Assembly: GCA_902574695.1 (NCBI GenBank)
Contig: CACGON010000003.1
Location: forward strand, 1 to 64,000
Length of the DNA: 64,000 nucleotides
Source of the DNA: an uncultured Pelagibacteraceae bacterium
GTDB lineage: Bacteria > Pseudomonadota > Alphaproteobacteria > Pelagibacterales > Pelagibacteraceae
Direction: 5' to 3'
Each line of letters opens with the position of its first letter. Position 1 is the first letter of the stretch. The notes below the pieces were generated by a model. It was not told the origin of the DNA, did not search any database, and worked only from the letters and a program-made list of their open reading frames with translations. This document shows positions 18,275 through 25,584 of this stretch, in pieces. The position numbers were made by a program, and so were the translations under genes.

Positions 18275-18347
18275 AATCTATAAATATTTAGTCTACCTCA
18301 GGTTGTTTTAATATTTATTATTGCCGTTCGTAGTGGGTTTTTAAGCA

Positions 18348-18378
18348 TTGTACTAACTTTCTTAAACATTATTATAAT
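18348..18378 (+). promoter_or_regulatory. Promoter of the amt gene
   Basis: A perfect TATAAT lies at 18373-18378, with TTGTAC at 18348-18353 (19-base spacer, longer than ideal). The ribosome-binding site GGGAGGT is at about 18399-18405, just before the amt ATG. The rest of the 136-base gap (18275-18410) holds no recognised riboswitch or terminator. Confidence 0.5.
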
Positions 18379-18410
18379 TTCTTTGTTTAAACAAAATAGG
18401 GAGGTTAGAC

Positions 18411-19811
18411 ATGACTGACGAACTAGGTGCACTAACTACTATATTTACAGAATTTTACTACTGGGTAACTGTAGTGCTCATGTTTTTAATTCACGTGGGT
18501 TTCTGTATGTATGAGGTTGGAGCTTCTCGATATAAACATCATCAACATACTTTAATGAAAAACACAATACTGATACCTTTGGTTACAGTAACGTGGTTTT
18601 TATTTGGTTGGTGGATATATTGGGCTTTTCCAACTGGACCAGGACTTGCACCATCAATAATGAACGAGAGCTCTGCTTTAATTACAGATGACTCTGCATT
18701 TAGTGCTGTTTACTACAAGGCGACAAGCGAACTTATGGCTGTAAACCTTGGTGATCACATTAGTGGAGTATTCTGGGCAGCGTTTTTATTATTCTCATGG
18801 ACAGCAGCTTCGATAGTTTCAGGTGCAGTAATTGAAAGAATTACAACTTTTGCATTTGGAATATTGGCGATCGCAATTGGCTCAGTATTCTGGACAATTG
18901 ATGCTGCATGGGGATGGCACTTTGACGGATGGATGCTAAAACTTTTAGGATATCATGATGCATATGCATCAGGTGTAATTCACGCAATTGCTGGTGGATT
19001 TGCGCTTGGTATTTTAGCTGTTTTAGGACCGAGAATAGGTAAGTTTACATCAAGTGGCGAACCAAGAAACATTGGACCAAGAAATCCTTGGTTAGTTGTA
19101 ATTGGATTATTTCTAATTTACACAGGTTTCTGGGGTTTCTATGCTGCGTGTAATATACCTATATTCGACTTAGGACCAGAATATGGAATGGAAGGTGTAA
19201 CATACTTTACTGCAACAAACATTTATGTAACTCCAACAACATTAAGTGGTATTACTTTTAACTTCTTAATGTCGTTGTCTGGAGGTCTACTAGCAGGATA
19301 TGTAATTTCAAAAGGCGATCCTTTTTGGACTTACTCTTCAGGACTAGCAGGTATCATATGTGCGTCTGCAGGTAATGACTTGTATCACCCAATACAATCA
19401 ATGATAATCGGTATGATCGGAGTTGTGATCGCATATAAATTGCATTACTGGGTTGAACGAAAGTTCAAAATCGACGATGCAGTCGGTGCAGTTGCAGTAC
19501 ATGGTTATGCTGGTTTCGTAGGACTAGTAATTTGTGGATTTGTTTTAAATGGTTATCCTTCATCTGGATACAGTGTTGGAGCTATGTGGGATGGAACTAC
19601 TTATGCATCAATAAATCCTTTGGGAATGTTTTTAGGAGCAATAATAATGTTTTTTGTTCTTGGAATGATACCAGGATATGTCATAGCGAAAGTTCTTCAA
19701 GGAATGGGCAAGTTAAGAATTCCAAGAGAAGCTGAAATCGCTGGACTAGACTACGAAATAATGGAGGCAGCAAAGGATGATGAAAAATCCGTGGCCTCTG
19801 CAACCAGGTAA
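18411..19811 (+). CDS. amt: Amt-family ammonium (or methylammonium) channel
   Basis: 466 residues with about 11 membrane spans. The transport-critical residues of AmtB can be found: Asp183 and His191 in DAYASGVIH (spaced as Asp160/His168 of E. coli AmtB) and His364 in DDAVGAVAVHG (His318). It is divergent elsewhere: the N-terminal part reads HVGFCMYEVGASRYKHHQHTLMKNT rather than the usual MNP..FEAGL form, and several loops are rich in Trp and Tyr. Its place between mgsC and the GmaS candidate suggests uptake or recapture of methylammonium as well as ammonium. A small single-span gene follows 12 bases later. Confidence 0.9.
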   Translation: MTDELGALTTIFTEFYYWVTVVLMFLIHVGFCMYEVGASRYKHHQHTLMKNTILIPLVTVTWFLFGWWIYWAFPTGPGLAPSIMNESSALITDDSAFSAVYYKATSELMAVNLGDHISGVFWAAFLLFSWTAASIVSGAVIERITTFAFGILAIAIGSVFWTIDAAWGWHFDGWMLKLLGYHDAYASGVIHAIAGGFALGILAVLGPRIGKFTSSGEPRNIGPRNPWLVVIGLFLIYTGFWGFYAACNIPIFDLGPEYGMEGVTYFTATNIYVTPTTLSGITFNFLMSLSGGLLAGYVISKGDPFWTYSSGLAGIICASAGNDLYHPIQSMIIGMIGVVIAYKLHYWVERKFKIDDAVGAVAVHGYAGFVGLVICGFVLNGYPSSGYSVGAMWDGTTYASINPLGMFLGAIIMFFVLGMIPGYVIAKVLQGMGKLRIPREAEIAGLDYEIMEAAKDDEKSVASATR

Positions 19812-19823
19812 GGAGGATAAATT

Positions 19824-20045
19824 ATGGCAACAGTAACAAACTGGATAGATCATTTAAGCGCCTCTGAAGTCCAAGGTGCTGTGTACCCAGGTGTTGGATC
19901 TGAAGGAATTTTAGTAATTCTAGGATTTATCATTTGGATCGGTTGGCATGTTATTACTGCTAAGCAAGAAAGTGAAAAACTTCAAAAACTTGCTAGACAG
20001 AGACGTGGTCCAAACGATTGGAAAAGCAATGTTACCGATGGGTAA
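19824..20045 (+). CDS. Small single-span membrane protein next to amt
   Basis: 73 residues, 12 bases after amt and behind a ribosome-binding site AGGAGGA. One membrane span lies at about residues 27-46 (EGILVILGFIIWIGWHV), followed by a basic cytoplasmic tail (KLARQRRGPNDWKS). The family was not recognised. Coupling to amt and the terminator right after it suggest a two-gene unit, so it may be a partner or stabiliser of the channel. Confidence 0.75.
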   Translation: MATVTNWIDHLSASEVQGAVYPGVGSEGILVILGFIIWIGWHVITAKQESEKLQKLARQRRGPNDWKSNVTDG

Positions 20046-20059
20046 TTAAATAAAATTAA

Positions 20060-20087
20060 GGGCGCATAAATTTATGCGCCCTTTTTT
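20060..20087 (+). terminator. Rho-independent terminator after amt unit
   Basis: A perfect 22-base palindrome at 20060-20081 (GGGCGCATAAA and its complement) is followed by six T at 20082-20087. It lies 15 bases after the stop of the small membrane protein. Confidence 0.95.
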
Positions 20088-20091
20088 AAAA

Positions 20092-20253
20092 ATGGAAAAT
20101 AAAGAAGATCAAGAAAATATAAATAAGACTCCAAGTAAAATGGCAAGAATAGCTTGGCCAAAAGCCAAGTATGGAGCAATAATTGCTGTAATTTTAATTA
20201 TCATAATAAATTTAATTTATTATAAAGATTTCTTTTTATCTATTTTTTACTAA
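20092..20253 (+). CDS. Small single-span membrane protein (53 residues)
   Basis: ATG at 20092 follows directly after the terminator T-run and the frame ends at TAA 20251-20253. The charged N-terminus (MENKEDQENINKTPSKMARI) is followed by one long hydrophobic helix (YGAIIAVILIIIINLIYY, about residues 27-44) and a short tail. It would be inserted with the N-terminus inside. The reading frame spans nearly the whole gap between amt and the GmaS gene, and composition matches its neighbours. No ribosome-binding site is obvious, so the call is moderate. Confidence 0.5.
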   Translation: MENKEDQENINKTPSKMARIAWPKAKYGAIIAVILIIIINLIYYKDFFLSIFY

Positions 20254-20272
20254 ATGTGTGGTAGCATAATTT

Positions 20273-21598
20273 ATGGCAAAAAATTTATCACAGATTGCAA
20301 AATTAAAAAAAATAAAATATTTTTTAATTAGTTTTGTAGATTTATTTGGAGTTCTAAGATCAAAACTTGTTCCTGCTCGAGCAATCAGTGAAATGCAAAA
20401 AAACGGAGCTGGGTTCGCTGGTTTTGCAACCTGGTTAGATATGACACCTGCTGATGCTGATATGTTTGCAATACCAGATCCTGACAGTCTAATTCAACTT
20501 CCGTGGAATAAAGAGGTAGGATGGCTGGCATCAGATCTGTGGATGAATGGTAAGCCAGTAGAAGCATCTCCGAGAGTTATGTTAAAAAAACAAATTAAAG
20601 AACTTTCAAAAAAAAATTTAGAAATGAAATCAGGTGTTGAATGCGAATACTTTTTGATATCGGCTGATGGATCATCAATAGCAGATCCTAGAGATACTCA
20701 GCCTAAACCCTGTTATGATCAATCAGCTTTAATGAGAAGATATGAATTAATAAAAGAAATTTGTGATTGTATGATTGAACTCGGATGGAACCCATACCAA
20801 AATGATCATGAGGATGCTAATGGACAGTTTGAAATGAATTGGGATTTTTCAGATTGTTTAGTTACTGCAGATAGACATGTTTTCTTTAAGTTCATGGTCA
20901 AATCACTTGCCGAAAAGCACGGTCTAAGAGCAACATTTATGCCTAAACCCTTTGAAAATTTGACTGGTAATGGATGTCATGCCCATATTTCTTTATGGAA
21001 TGGTAAAGTTAATAAATTTTTAGATAATGGCGATAGGTATGGTTTAAGTAAACTTGCATACAACTTTCTTGCTGGTGTGATGAAAAATACAGAATCTTTG
21101 TCGTCTTTTTTCAACCCTACAGTAAATAGCTATAGACGAATTAATGCACCTCCTACAAAATCTGGGGCATCATGGTCACCTTCAAGTATTTCATACTCTG
21201 GAAATAATAGAACCCATATGATTAGAATACCTGATCCAGGAAGATTTGAGTTAAGACTTATGGACGGGTCAGCTAATCCTTATCTGTTACAGGCAGGCGT
21301 TATAGCTTCAGGCATATATGGACTTAATCTGAAACTAGATCCAGGCGAACCATTGAGTTGCAATATGTACACCGATTATAAAAATTATCCAAATTTATCA
21401 AAATTACCTGATGATTTGGAAGACTCTTTAGATATGTTAGATAAAAATAAAGTCTTAAGAGAAGCTTTTGGAGATAATGTAATAGAGAGTTATATAAAAC
21501 TTAAAAAAGAAGAGTTAACAAATTTTGCAAGAGAAGAAATATTTGATAAAAAAAATCCTATAACAGATTGGGAAAAACAAAATACTTTGGACTGCTAA
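20273..21598 (+). CDS. gmaS: Gamma-glutamylmethylamide synthetase (GmaS / GlnT-type glutamine synthetase family)
   Basis: 441 residues, the size of alphaproteobacterial GmaS. The enzyme joins methylamine to glutamate with ATP as the first step of the N-methylglutamate pathway. Features typical of the GmaS/GlnT group are DLFGVLRSKLVPARAI near the N-terminus, GFAGFATWLDMTPADADM, NDHEDANGQFEMNWDF, GNGCHAHISLW, NSYRRINAP and DPGRFELRLMDGSANPYLLQ. It lies about 2.4 kb after mgsC, beyond amt, and 6 bases before a PLP enzyme. The relation to the other GS-like gene at 13164 is unclear; this one is the better GmaS candidate. Confidence 0.82.
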   Translation: MAKNLSQIAKLKKIKYFLISFVDLFGVLRSKLVPARAISEMQKNGAGFAGFATWLDMTPADADMFAIPDPDSLIQLPWNKEVGWLASDLWMNGKPVEASPRVMLKKQIKELSKKNLEMKSGVECEYFLISADGSSIADPRDTQPKPCYDQSALMRRYELIKEICDCMIELGWNPYQNDHEDANGQFEMNWDFSDCLVTADRHVFFKFMVKSLAEKHGLRATFMPKPFENLTGNGCHAHISLWNGKVNKFLDNGDRYGLSKLAYNFLAGVMKNTESLSSFFNPTVNSYRRINAPPTKSGASWSPSSISYSGNNRTHMIRIPDPGRFELRLMDGSANPYLLQAGVIASGIYGLNLKLDPGEPLSCNMYTDYKNYPNLSKLPDDLEDSLDMLDKNKVLREAFGDNVIESYIKLKKEELTNFAREEIFDKKNPITDWEKQNTLDC

Positions 21599-21604
21599 CT
21601 TCAT

Positions 21605-22747
21605 ATGAGCAGTACAAAAATTTTTGGTTGGAAACTTTCAAATTATATTTTTAATAAAAATTATACCTTTGATAGAAAAAAAATACTTAATGTATGTGGT
21701 GAAGAAAATATTGTTGATGCAGATAAAGTTATTTCAAATTGGAAAAATTACCAACCTACTCCACTTTTAAATTTAGAGAAATTATCAAAGGAACTTAAGA
21801 TAAAAAATATTTTTTATAAAGATGAGTCACAAAGATTTCATCTAAAATCTTTTAAAGCTTTAGGTGGAGCATATGCGGTTGAAAAAGTTGCTAAAGAAAA
21901 TAGAGAAATTACAATTTCCACAGCCACTGCAGGTAATCATGGTAGGTCTGTTGCATGGGGTTCACAAAAATTAGGTCTTAAATGTAAAATTTTTATCAGT
22001 GAATATGTAAGTGAAGCAAGAGCTGATGAAATGAGAAAATTAGATGCAGAAATTATAAGAGTGAAAGGAAATTATGAAAAATCTTTAGAGGCATGTATTA
22101 GTAATTCAAAAGCCAACGGCTGGGAAATTGTTCAGGATGTTGCTTGGGAAAATTATGAAACTGTACCTAAATTAACGATGGCAGGTTATTCTATGATGAT
22201 AAAAGAAATTTCAATTCAGACTGATCAATATATAACGCATGTTTTTTTACAGGCTGGTGTCGGTGGAATGGCTTCAGGTGCTATTGCAGGTATAGCAAAA
22301 TATTTTAAAAGAATTCCAAAAATTATAATTGTTGAACCTGAAAATGCAGATTGTGTTCTTAAAAGTATTGACAAAGGAGCTTTGCGAAAAGTCGATATAA
22401 AAAAAGAGAGTATAATGGGTGGAATGTCATGTGGAGAGGTATCATTAATCCCATGGAGAATTTTAAGGGAATCAGTTAATTGTTGTACGAGCGTTCCAGA
22501 TGACCATGTTGCTAAAACTGTAGCTATGCTAAGAAATAAATATTTTTATGACAAAGAAATAGTTGGGGGTGAGTGTTCTACACCTGGTATTATTAGTTTA
22601 ATTTCAACTTGTGAAAATAAAAATGTAAAAAAAAAATTAGAGATTAATGAAAATTCAAACATTTTAGTTATTGGTTGCGAGGGGGACGCTGACAAAAAAC
22701 TTTATGAAAATTTACTATCTAAAGGTTTAACTCAGCTATCAAAATGA
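21605..22747 (+). CDS. PLP-dependent lyase, diaminopropionate ammonia-lyase-like
   Basis: 380 residues of the fold-type II PLP family (threonine dehydratase/tryptophan synthase beta). YKDESQRFHLKSFKALGGA holds the PLP Lys (in SFKALGG), TATAGNHGRSVAWG is the Asn-loop, and LQAGVGGMASG and VGGECSTPG fit the phosphate-binding Gly loop and C-terminal region of diaminopropionate ammonia-lyase. It would release ammonia from an amino acid to pyruvate or a keto acid. It begins 6 bases after gmaS and overlaps the next gene by 4 bases, so it belongs to the nitrogen-recovery cluster. The real substrate is unknown; serine, threonine or diaminopropionate are options. Confidence 0.78.
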   Translation: MSSTKIFGWKLSNYIFNKNYTFDRKKILNVCGEENIVDADKVISNWKNYQPTPLLNLEKLSKELKIKNIFYKDESQRFHLKSFKALGGAYAVEKVAKENREITISTATAGNHGRSVAWGSQKLGLKCKIFISEYVSEARADEMRKLDAEIIRVKGNYEKSLEACISNSKANGWEIVQDVAWENYETVPKLTMAGYSMMIKEISIQTDQYITHVFLQAGVGGMASGAIAGIAKYFKRIPKIIIVEPENADCVLKSIDKGALRKVDIKKESIMGGMSCGEVSLIPWRILRESVNCCTSVPDDHVAKTVAMLRNKYFYDKEIVGGECSTPGIISLISTCENKNVKKKLEINENSNILVIGCEGDADKKLYENLLSKGLTQLSK

Positions 22748-23208
22748 GAAAAGTAAAAAAAAAAATTAATCAAAATTTAGATTTTTATAAAATTTTTAAA
22801 CCTCAGCTTACACCAAAAAAAATGTTAGAATTAGGTGTATTTGGAGGATCTTATTTCGTTGGAACAAATGTTAAAGAGTTTCCAAAAACTTGGTTTCAGA
22901 ACGCAAAAATTAGCAAAAATTTTGATACAAGCTTAAATCGTTTTAGGATCAAAGCAGGACTTTCAAGAGAACATTGGATGGAAAAGGGTTGGATTTTTAA
23001 AGAAGACCCTTTGGGATGGTTTCAGTGGTACTGTAGATTTTGTAATGGAAGAAGAATTCCACATGTAGATGAAATCCAAATAAAAAGGTGGAAAAATTTT
23101 AAAAGACACGTAACTGCAATAGAAAAAAATTGTGAAAAAGGAGACTTGGGTTGCAGAAGAAGACAACGCCAGGCTATACTTCAGTGGTCCTATAATCCCT
23201 TCATTTAA
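22744..23208 (+). CDS. Conserved protein of unknown function (Trp/Arg/Cys-rich)
   Basis: 154 residues, starting in an ATGA overlap with the PLP lyase. The core GWFQWYCRFCNGRRIP, the run QIKRWKNFKRHVTAIEKNC and the end GDLGCRRRQRQAILQWSYNP form a pattern I recall from a widespread uncharacterised family in bacteria and plants, but no function is known to me. There is no membrane span. The three Cys around 100-103 and 140-147 might bind metal or form a disulfide. It converges with the cupin-like gene, overlapping its end by 8 bases. Confidence 0.75.
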   Translation: MRKVKKKINQNLDFYKIFKPQLTPKKMLELGVFGGSYFVGTNVKEFPKTWFQNAKISKNFDTSLNRFRIKAGLSREHWMEKGWIFKEDPLGWFQWYCRFCNGRRIPHVDEIQIKRWKNFKRHVTAIEKNCEKGDLGCRRRQRQAILQWSYNPFI

Positions 23209-23632
23209 TTTTAGTTTTAAAATCTATACCATATTCAGACCTAAGACCTTTTCTTAAACCAAAAGGTCCTGAAAAAAATAAAGTAAGTGGTTTAGTTCCT
23301 GGTTTTAAGTCAACTCGGTGATGTGTGTTAGCTGATCTGAAGCCAATGTAGCCTGCCGGTCTCCAATACTTACCAGTTTTAAGTGTTTCCCAATAACCAT
23401 CTCTTAAAATAATTGTTATAAAAGGGAACAAATGATTATGGACACCTTCTCCATGATCATCATCAAGCATTTCATGAATTAAAATATTAAAAGGAAACCA
23501 TCTTGGTCTATTTCTGAATAAAACATAATATCTATTCATCCACGGCTTAGCTTCACTAAATTTGGGGTGTGATGGACCTCTATCTAAAACAATTTTTTTT
23601 CTGCCAATCTTTTCAAGAAATTTTAAGAACAT
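23201..23632 (-). CDS. Cupin-like protein of unknown function
   Basis: 143 residues. The pattern HEMLDDDHGEGVHNHLFPFITIIL, then RSANTHHRVDL and PLTLFFSGP, resembles a one-domain cupin with His residues at about 54, 65, 67 and 105-106 as possible metal ligands. No signal peptide. It starts 1 base after the stop of the BamB-like gene, making it the last gene of the acnA-yfgM-bamB run, and its 3' end overlaps the convergent gene by 8 bases. Substrate unknown. Confidence 0.65.
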   Translation of the reverse strand: MFLKFLEKIGRKKIVLDRGPSHPKFSEAKPWMNRYYVLFRNRPRWFPFNILIHEMLDDDHGEGVHNHLFPFITIILRDGYWETLKTGKYWRPAGYIGFRSANTHHRVDLKPGTKPLTLFFSGPFGLRKGLRSEYGIDFKTKIK

Positions 23633-23633
23633 A

Positions 23634-24938
23634 TTAGTTTAATCTTATAATGGAATCATTTTTAGTAATATATATATTTTTTCTTAGAGTAATTGGTCTG
23701 GAGATTTTTTCATTATCTATTTTAATTATTTTTTGGGTTATGCCAGTTTTAATATCAATAATGAATAGTCTTCCTGTTGATGTTGTGAGATAAATATTAT
23801 CTCCTCCTACAACAAATCCAACAGGCATAAATTTGTTTCTTTTTTTTAATTTTAAATTTTTAATTATATGTGTACTTCTAATTATATTTCCACTTTTAAA
23901 ATCTATTACAAATAAATATCCCTCTTGTGAGACAGTAAATATATATTTGTCAATATAGGCCGGTCTTAGACTTGAATTGATAGATTGCTTCCAATTTAAC
24001 AAACCTGTAGCTAAATCAATTGAAAAAAATTCATTCGTATTATTTGAAAATAATATTGATTCATCTGCGATTACAAGATCTGAATTTTTTAAAAACATTG
24101 CATCTTCATACACTGATTGTTTTTGGGTTGGTGTTTGCCATATGAGTTTACCAGTTTCAACGTGAACTGCTGTCAGATCACCGAGAGAACTATTAAAAAT
24201 AATTTTTTCGTTTTGAATAACTATTGATATTTTTTTTTGAGATTTAATTAAAGAACTTTCCGCTTTATAGTTCCAAATTTTTTCACCATTCTTTAATGAA
24301 AAACAAATTAAGTTATTAGCATCATCTACAACGTAAAATTTATCATTTAAAATTTTGATTTGAGAATTAAATGGAGATGTATTATTTTTAGACCATAGTA
24401 TATTGCCGTTATTTACATTTAATGCATAATATTTTGCTAAAGTATCGGCAACTACTAGAATATTTTCATTATTTGAAAAAAACAATATTGGTTTATTTTT
24501 AATCTCTCTTTTAGAATAATAGTTTGATTTCCACAGTAATTTAGAATTATCATCAAACTTTAGTATAGACCCTTTGTTATCAAAAAAAATTATATTATTT
24601 CTTTCCAATGAAATTGATGGCTCGTATTGATTAAAGTTATCTATTTTAGAATATTTAAATTTGGAAATTTTTTTTAAGTTTCCATTATAATTTGTATAAC
24701 CATCATTATTTGAGAGTTGTCTTTGCAAATTATTTATTTTTTGAGAACCAGAAAGACTTATTTTTATGTTAGGATTAATTTCTTTCTGTAATGTTGATTT
24801 TTTTTTTGTTATATCTTTTATATTTCTTGCTTCCTCTAAATTTATTTTTTTATCCTTTGTCCATAAACTTGAGTTTGGATTTAATGAACATGAGGTTAGT
24901 AATATTATAAAAAAAAAAGTTTTAAAAAAATTAATCAC
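23634..24938 (-). CDS. bamB: BamB-like PQQ-repeat beta-propeller lipoprotein
   Basis: 434 residues. A lipobox LTSC puts the lipidated residue at Cys17. The rest consists of beta-propeller blades with the PQQ-type Trp motif: NILWSKNN, GEKIWNYKA, GKLIWQTP, LLNWKQSI. BamB is the scaffold lipoprotein of the outer-membrane barrel assembly complex. An N-terminal low-complexity linker of about 80 residues precedes the blades. The upstream neighbour encodes a YfgM-like protein and overlaps by 8 bases; the yfgM-bamB order is known in proteobacteria and supports the assignment. Confidence 0.82.
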   Translation of the reverse strand: MINFFKTFFFIILLTSCSLNPNSSLWTKDKKINLEEARNIKDITKKKSTLQKEINPNIKISLSGSQKINNLQRQLSNNDGYTNYNGNLKKISKFKYSKIDNFNQYEPSISLERNNIIFFDNKGSILKFDDNSKLLWKSNYYSKREIKNKPILFFSNNENILVVADTLAKYYALNVNNGNILWSKNNTSPFNSQIKILNDKFYVVDDANNLICFSLKNGEKIWNYKAESSLIKSQKKISIVIQNEKIIFNSSLGDLTAVHVETGKLIWQTPTQKQSVYEDAMFLKNSDLVIADESILFSNNTNEFFSIDLATGLLNWKQSINSSLRPAYIDKYIFTVSQEGYLFVIDFKSGNIIRSTHIIKNLKLKKRNKFMPVGFVVGGDNIYLTTSTGRLFIIDIKTGITQKIIKIDNEKISRPITLRKNIYITKNDSIIRLN

Positions 24939-25581
24939 TTAAATATCTATTTAATTTATTTTGAGCTTTAGTTTTAATTGATGGATTAGATGACTCTAAA
25001 TTTAAAATTTTGTTAAAAAATTCTTTTGACTTTTGCCTCTCATTCTTTGAATAAAAATATTCACCTAACAAATATAAAGCATGCGAAGACCAAATGCTCT
25101 CTGAATTAATTATTGGATTCAAAATATTAATTAAATTGTTCTCATCAATATAATCGGAATTAAATAAAGCCTTTTTGTATAATATTAAATTTTTAATTTC
25201 TTTTTCAATTTTTGAATTATTTAAAACAATATCGTATAGTTTATTTATTCTATTTCTATCTAAAATAATTTCGTTATCTATAATAAAATTTAATGCTAAT
25301 GGAGAGTATGTTCGATCATTTTGCTCTATTATTTTTATCAAAGACTGTTCAGTTTCCTTTGGGGTTATTTCTTTATTTATAAACTTTCCTATTATTTGAT
25401 TGAAGTTGTAAGCTCTTTCAAGACTTTTTCTTTTATCAAAATCTGTATATAAAAAAATTGCAAATACTGTGATTAAAAGACCAACAATGGCTGATGCAAT
25501 TTTTTTTTTATTATTAAGAAAAAAATTTTTTAATTTTTCTTTTTTGGTATTCTCGCTTATTAGCTGTATTTCTTCATCCAT
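24931..25581 (-). CDS. YfgM-like membrane-anchored TPR protein
   Basis: 216 residues. One membrane span lies at about residues 28-46 (IASAIVGLLITVFAIFLYT), preceded by a Lys-rich cytoplasmic segment. The periplasmic part is all-helical, with repeat-like units ending in ALYLLGEYFYSKNERQKSKEFFNKIL, a TPR pattern. YfgM works beside SecYEG and periplasmic chaperones. The gene sits directly after acnA (3 bases) and overlaps bamB by 8 bases. Confidence 0.75.
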   Translation of the reverse strand: MDEEIQLISENTKKEKLKNFFLNNKKKIASAIVGLLITVFAIFLYTDFDKRKSLERAYNFNQIIGKFINKEITPKETEQSLIKIIEQNDRTYSPLALNFIIDNEIILDRNRINKLYDIVLNNSKIEKEIKNLILYKKALFNSDYIDENNLINILNPIINSESIWSSHALYLLGEYFYSKNERQKSKEFFNKILNLESSNPSIKTKAQNKLNRYLSD

Positions 25582-25584
25582 AAG

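Noticed and set aside
18275-18410. Riboswitch before amt
   Set aside because: I looked for glycine- and glutamine-riboswitch-like cores and saw none; only a promoter and ribosome-binding site are supported.
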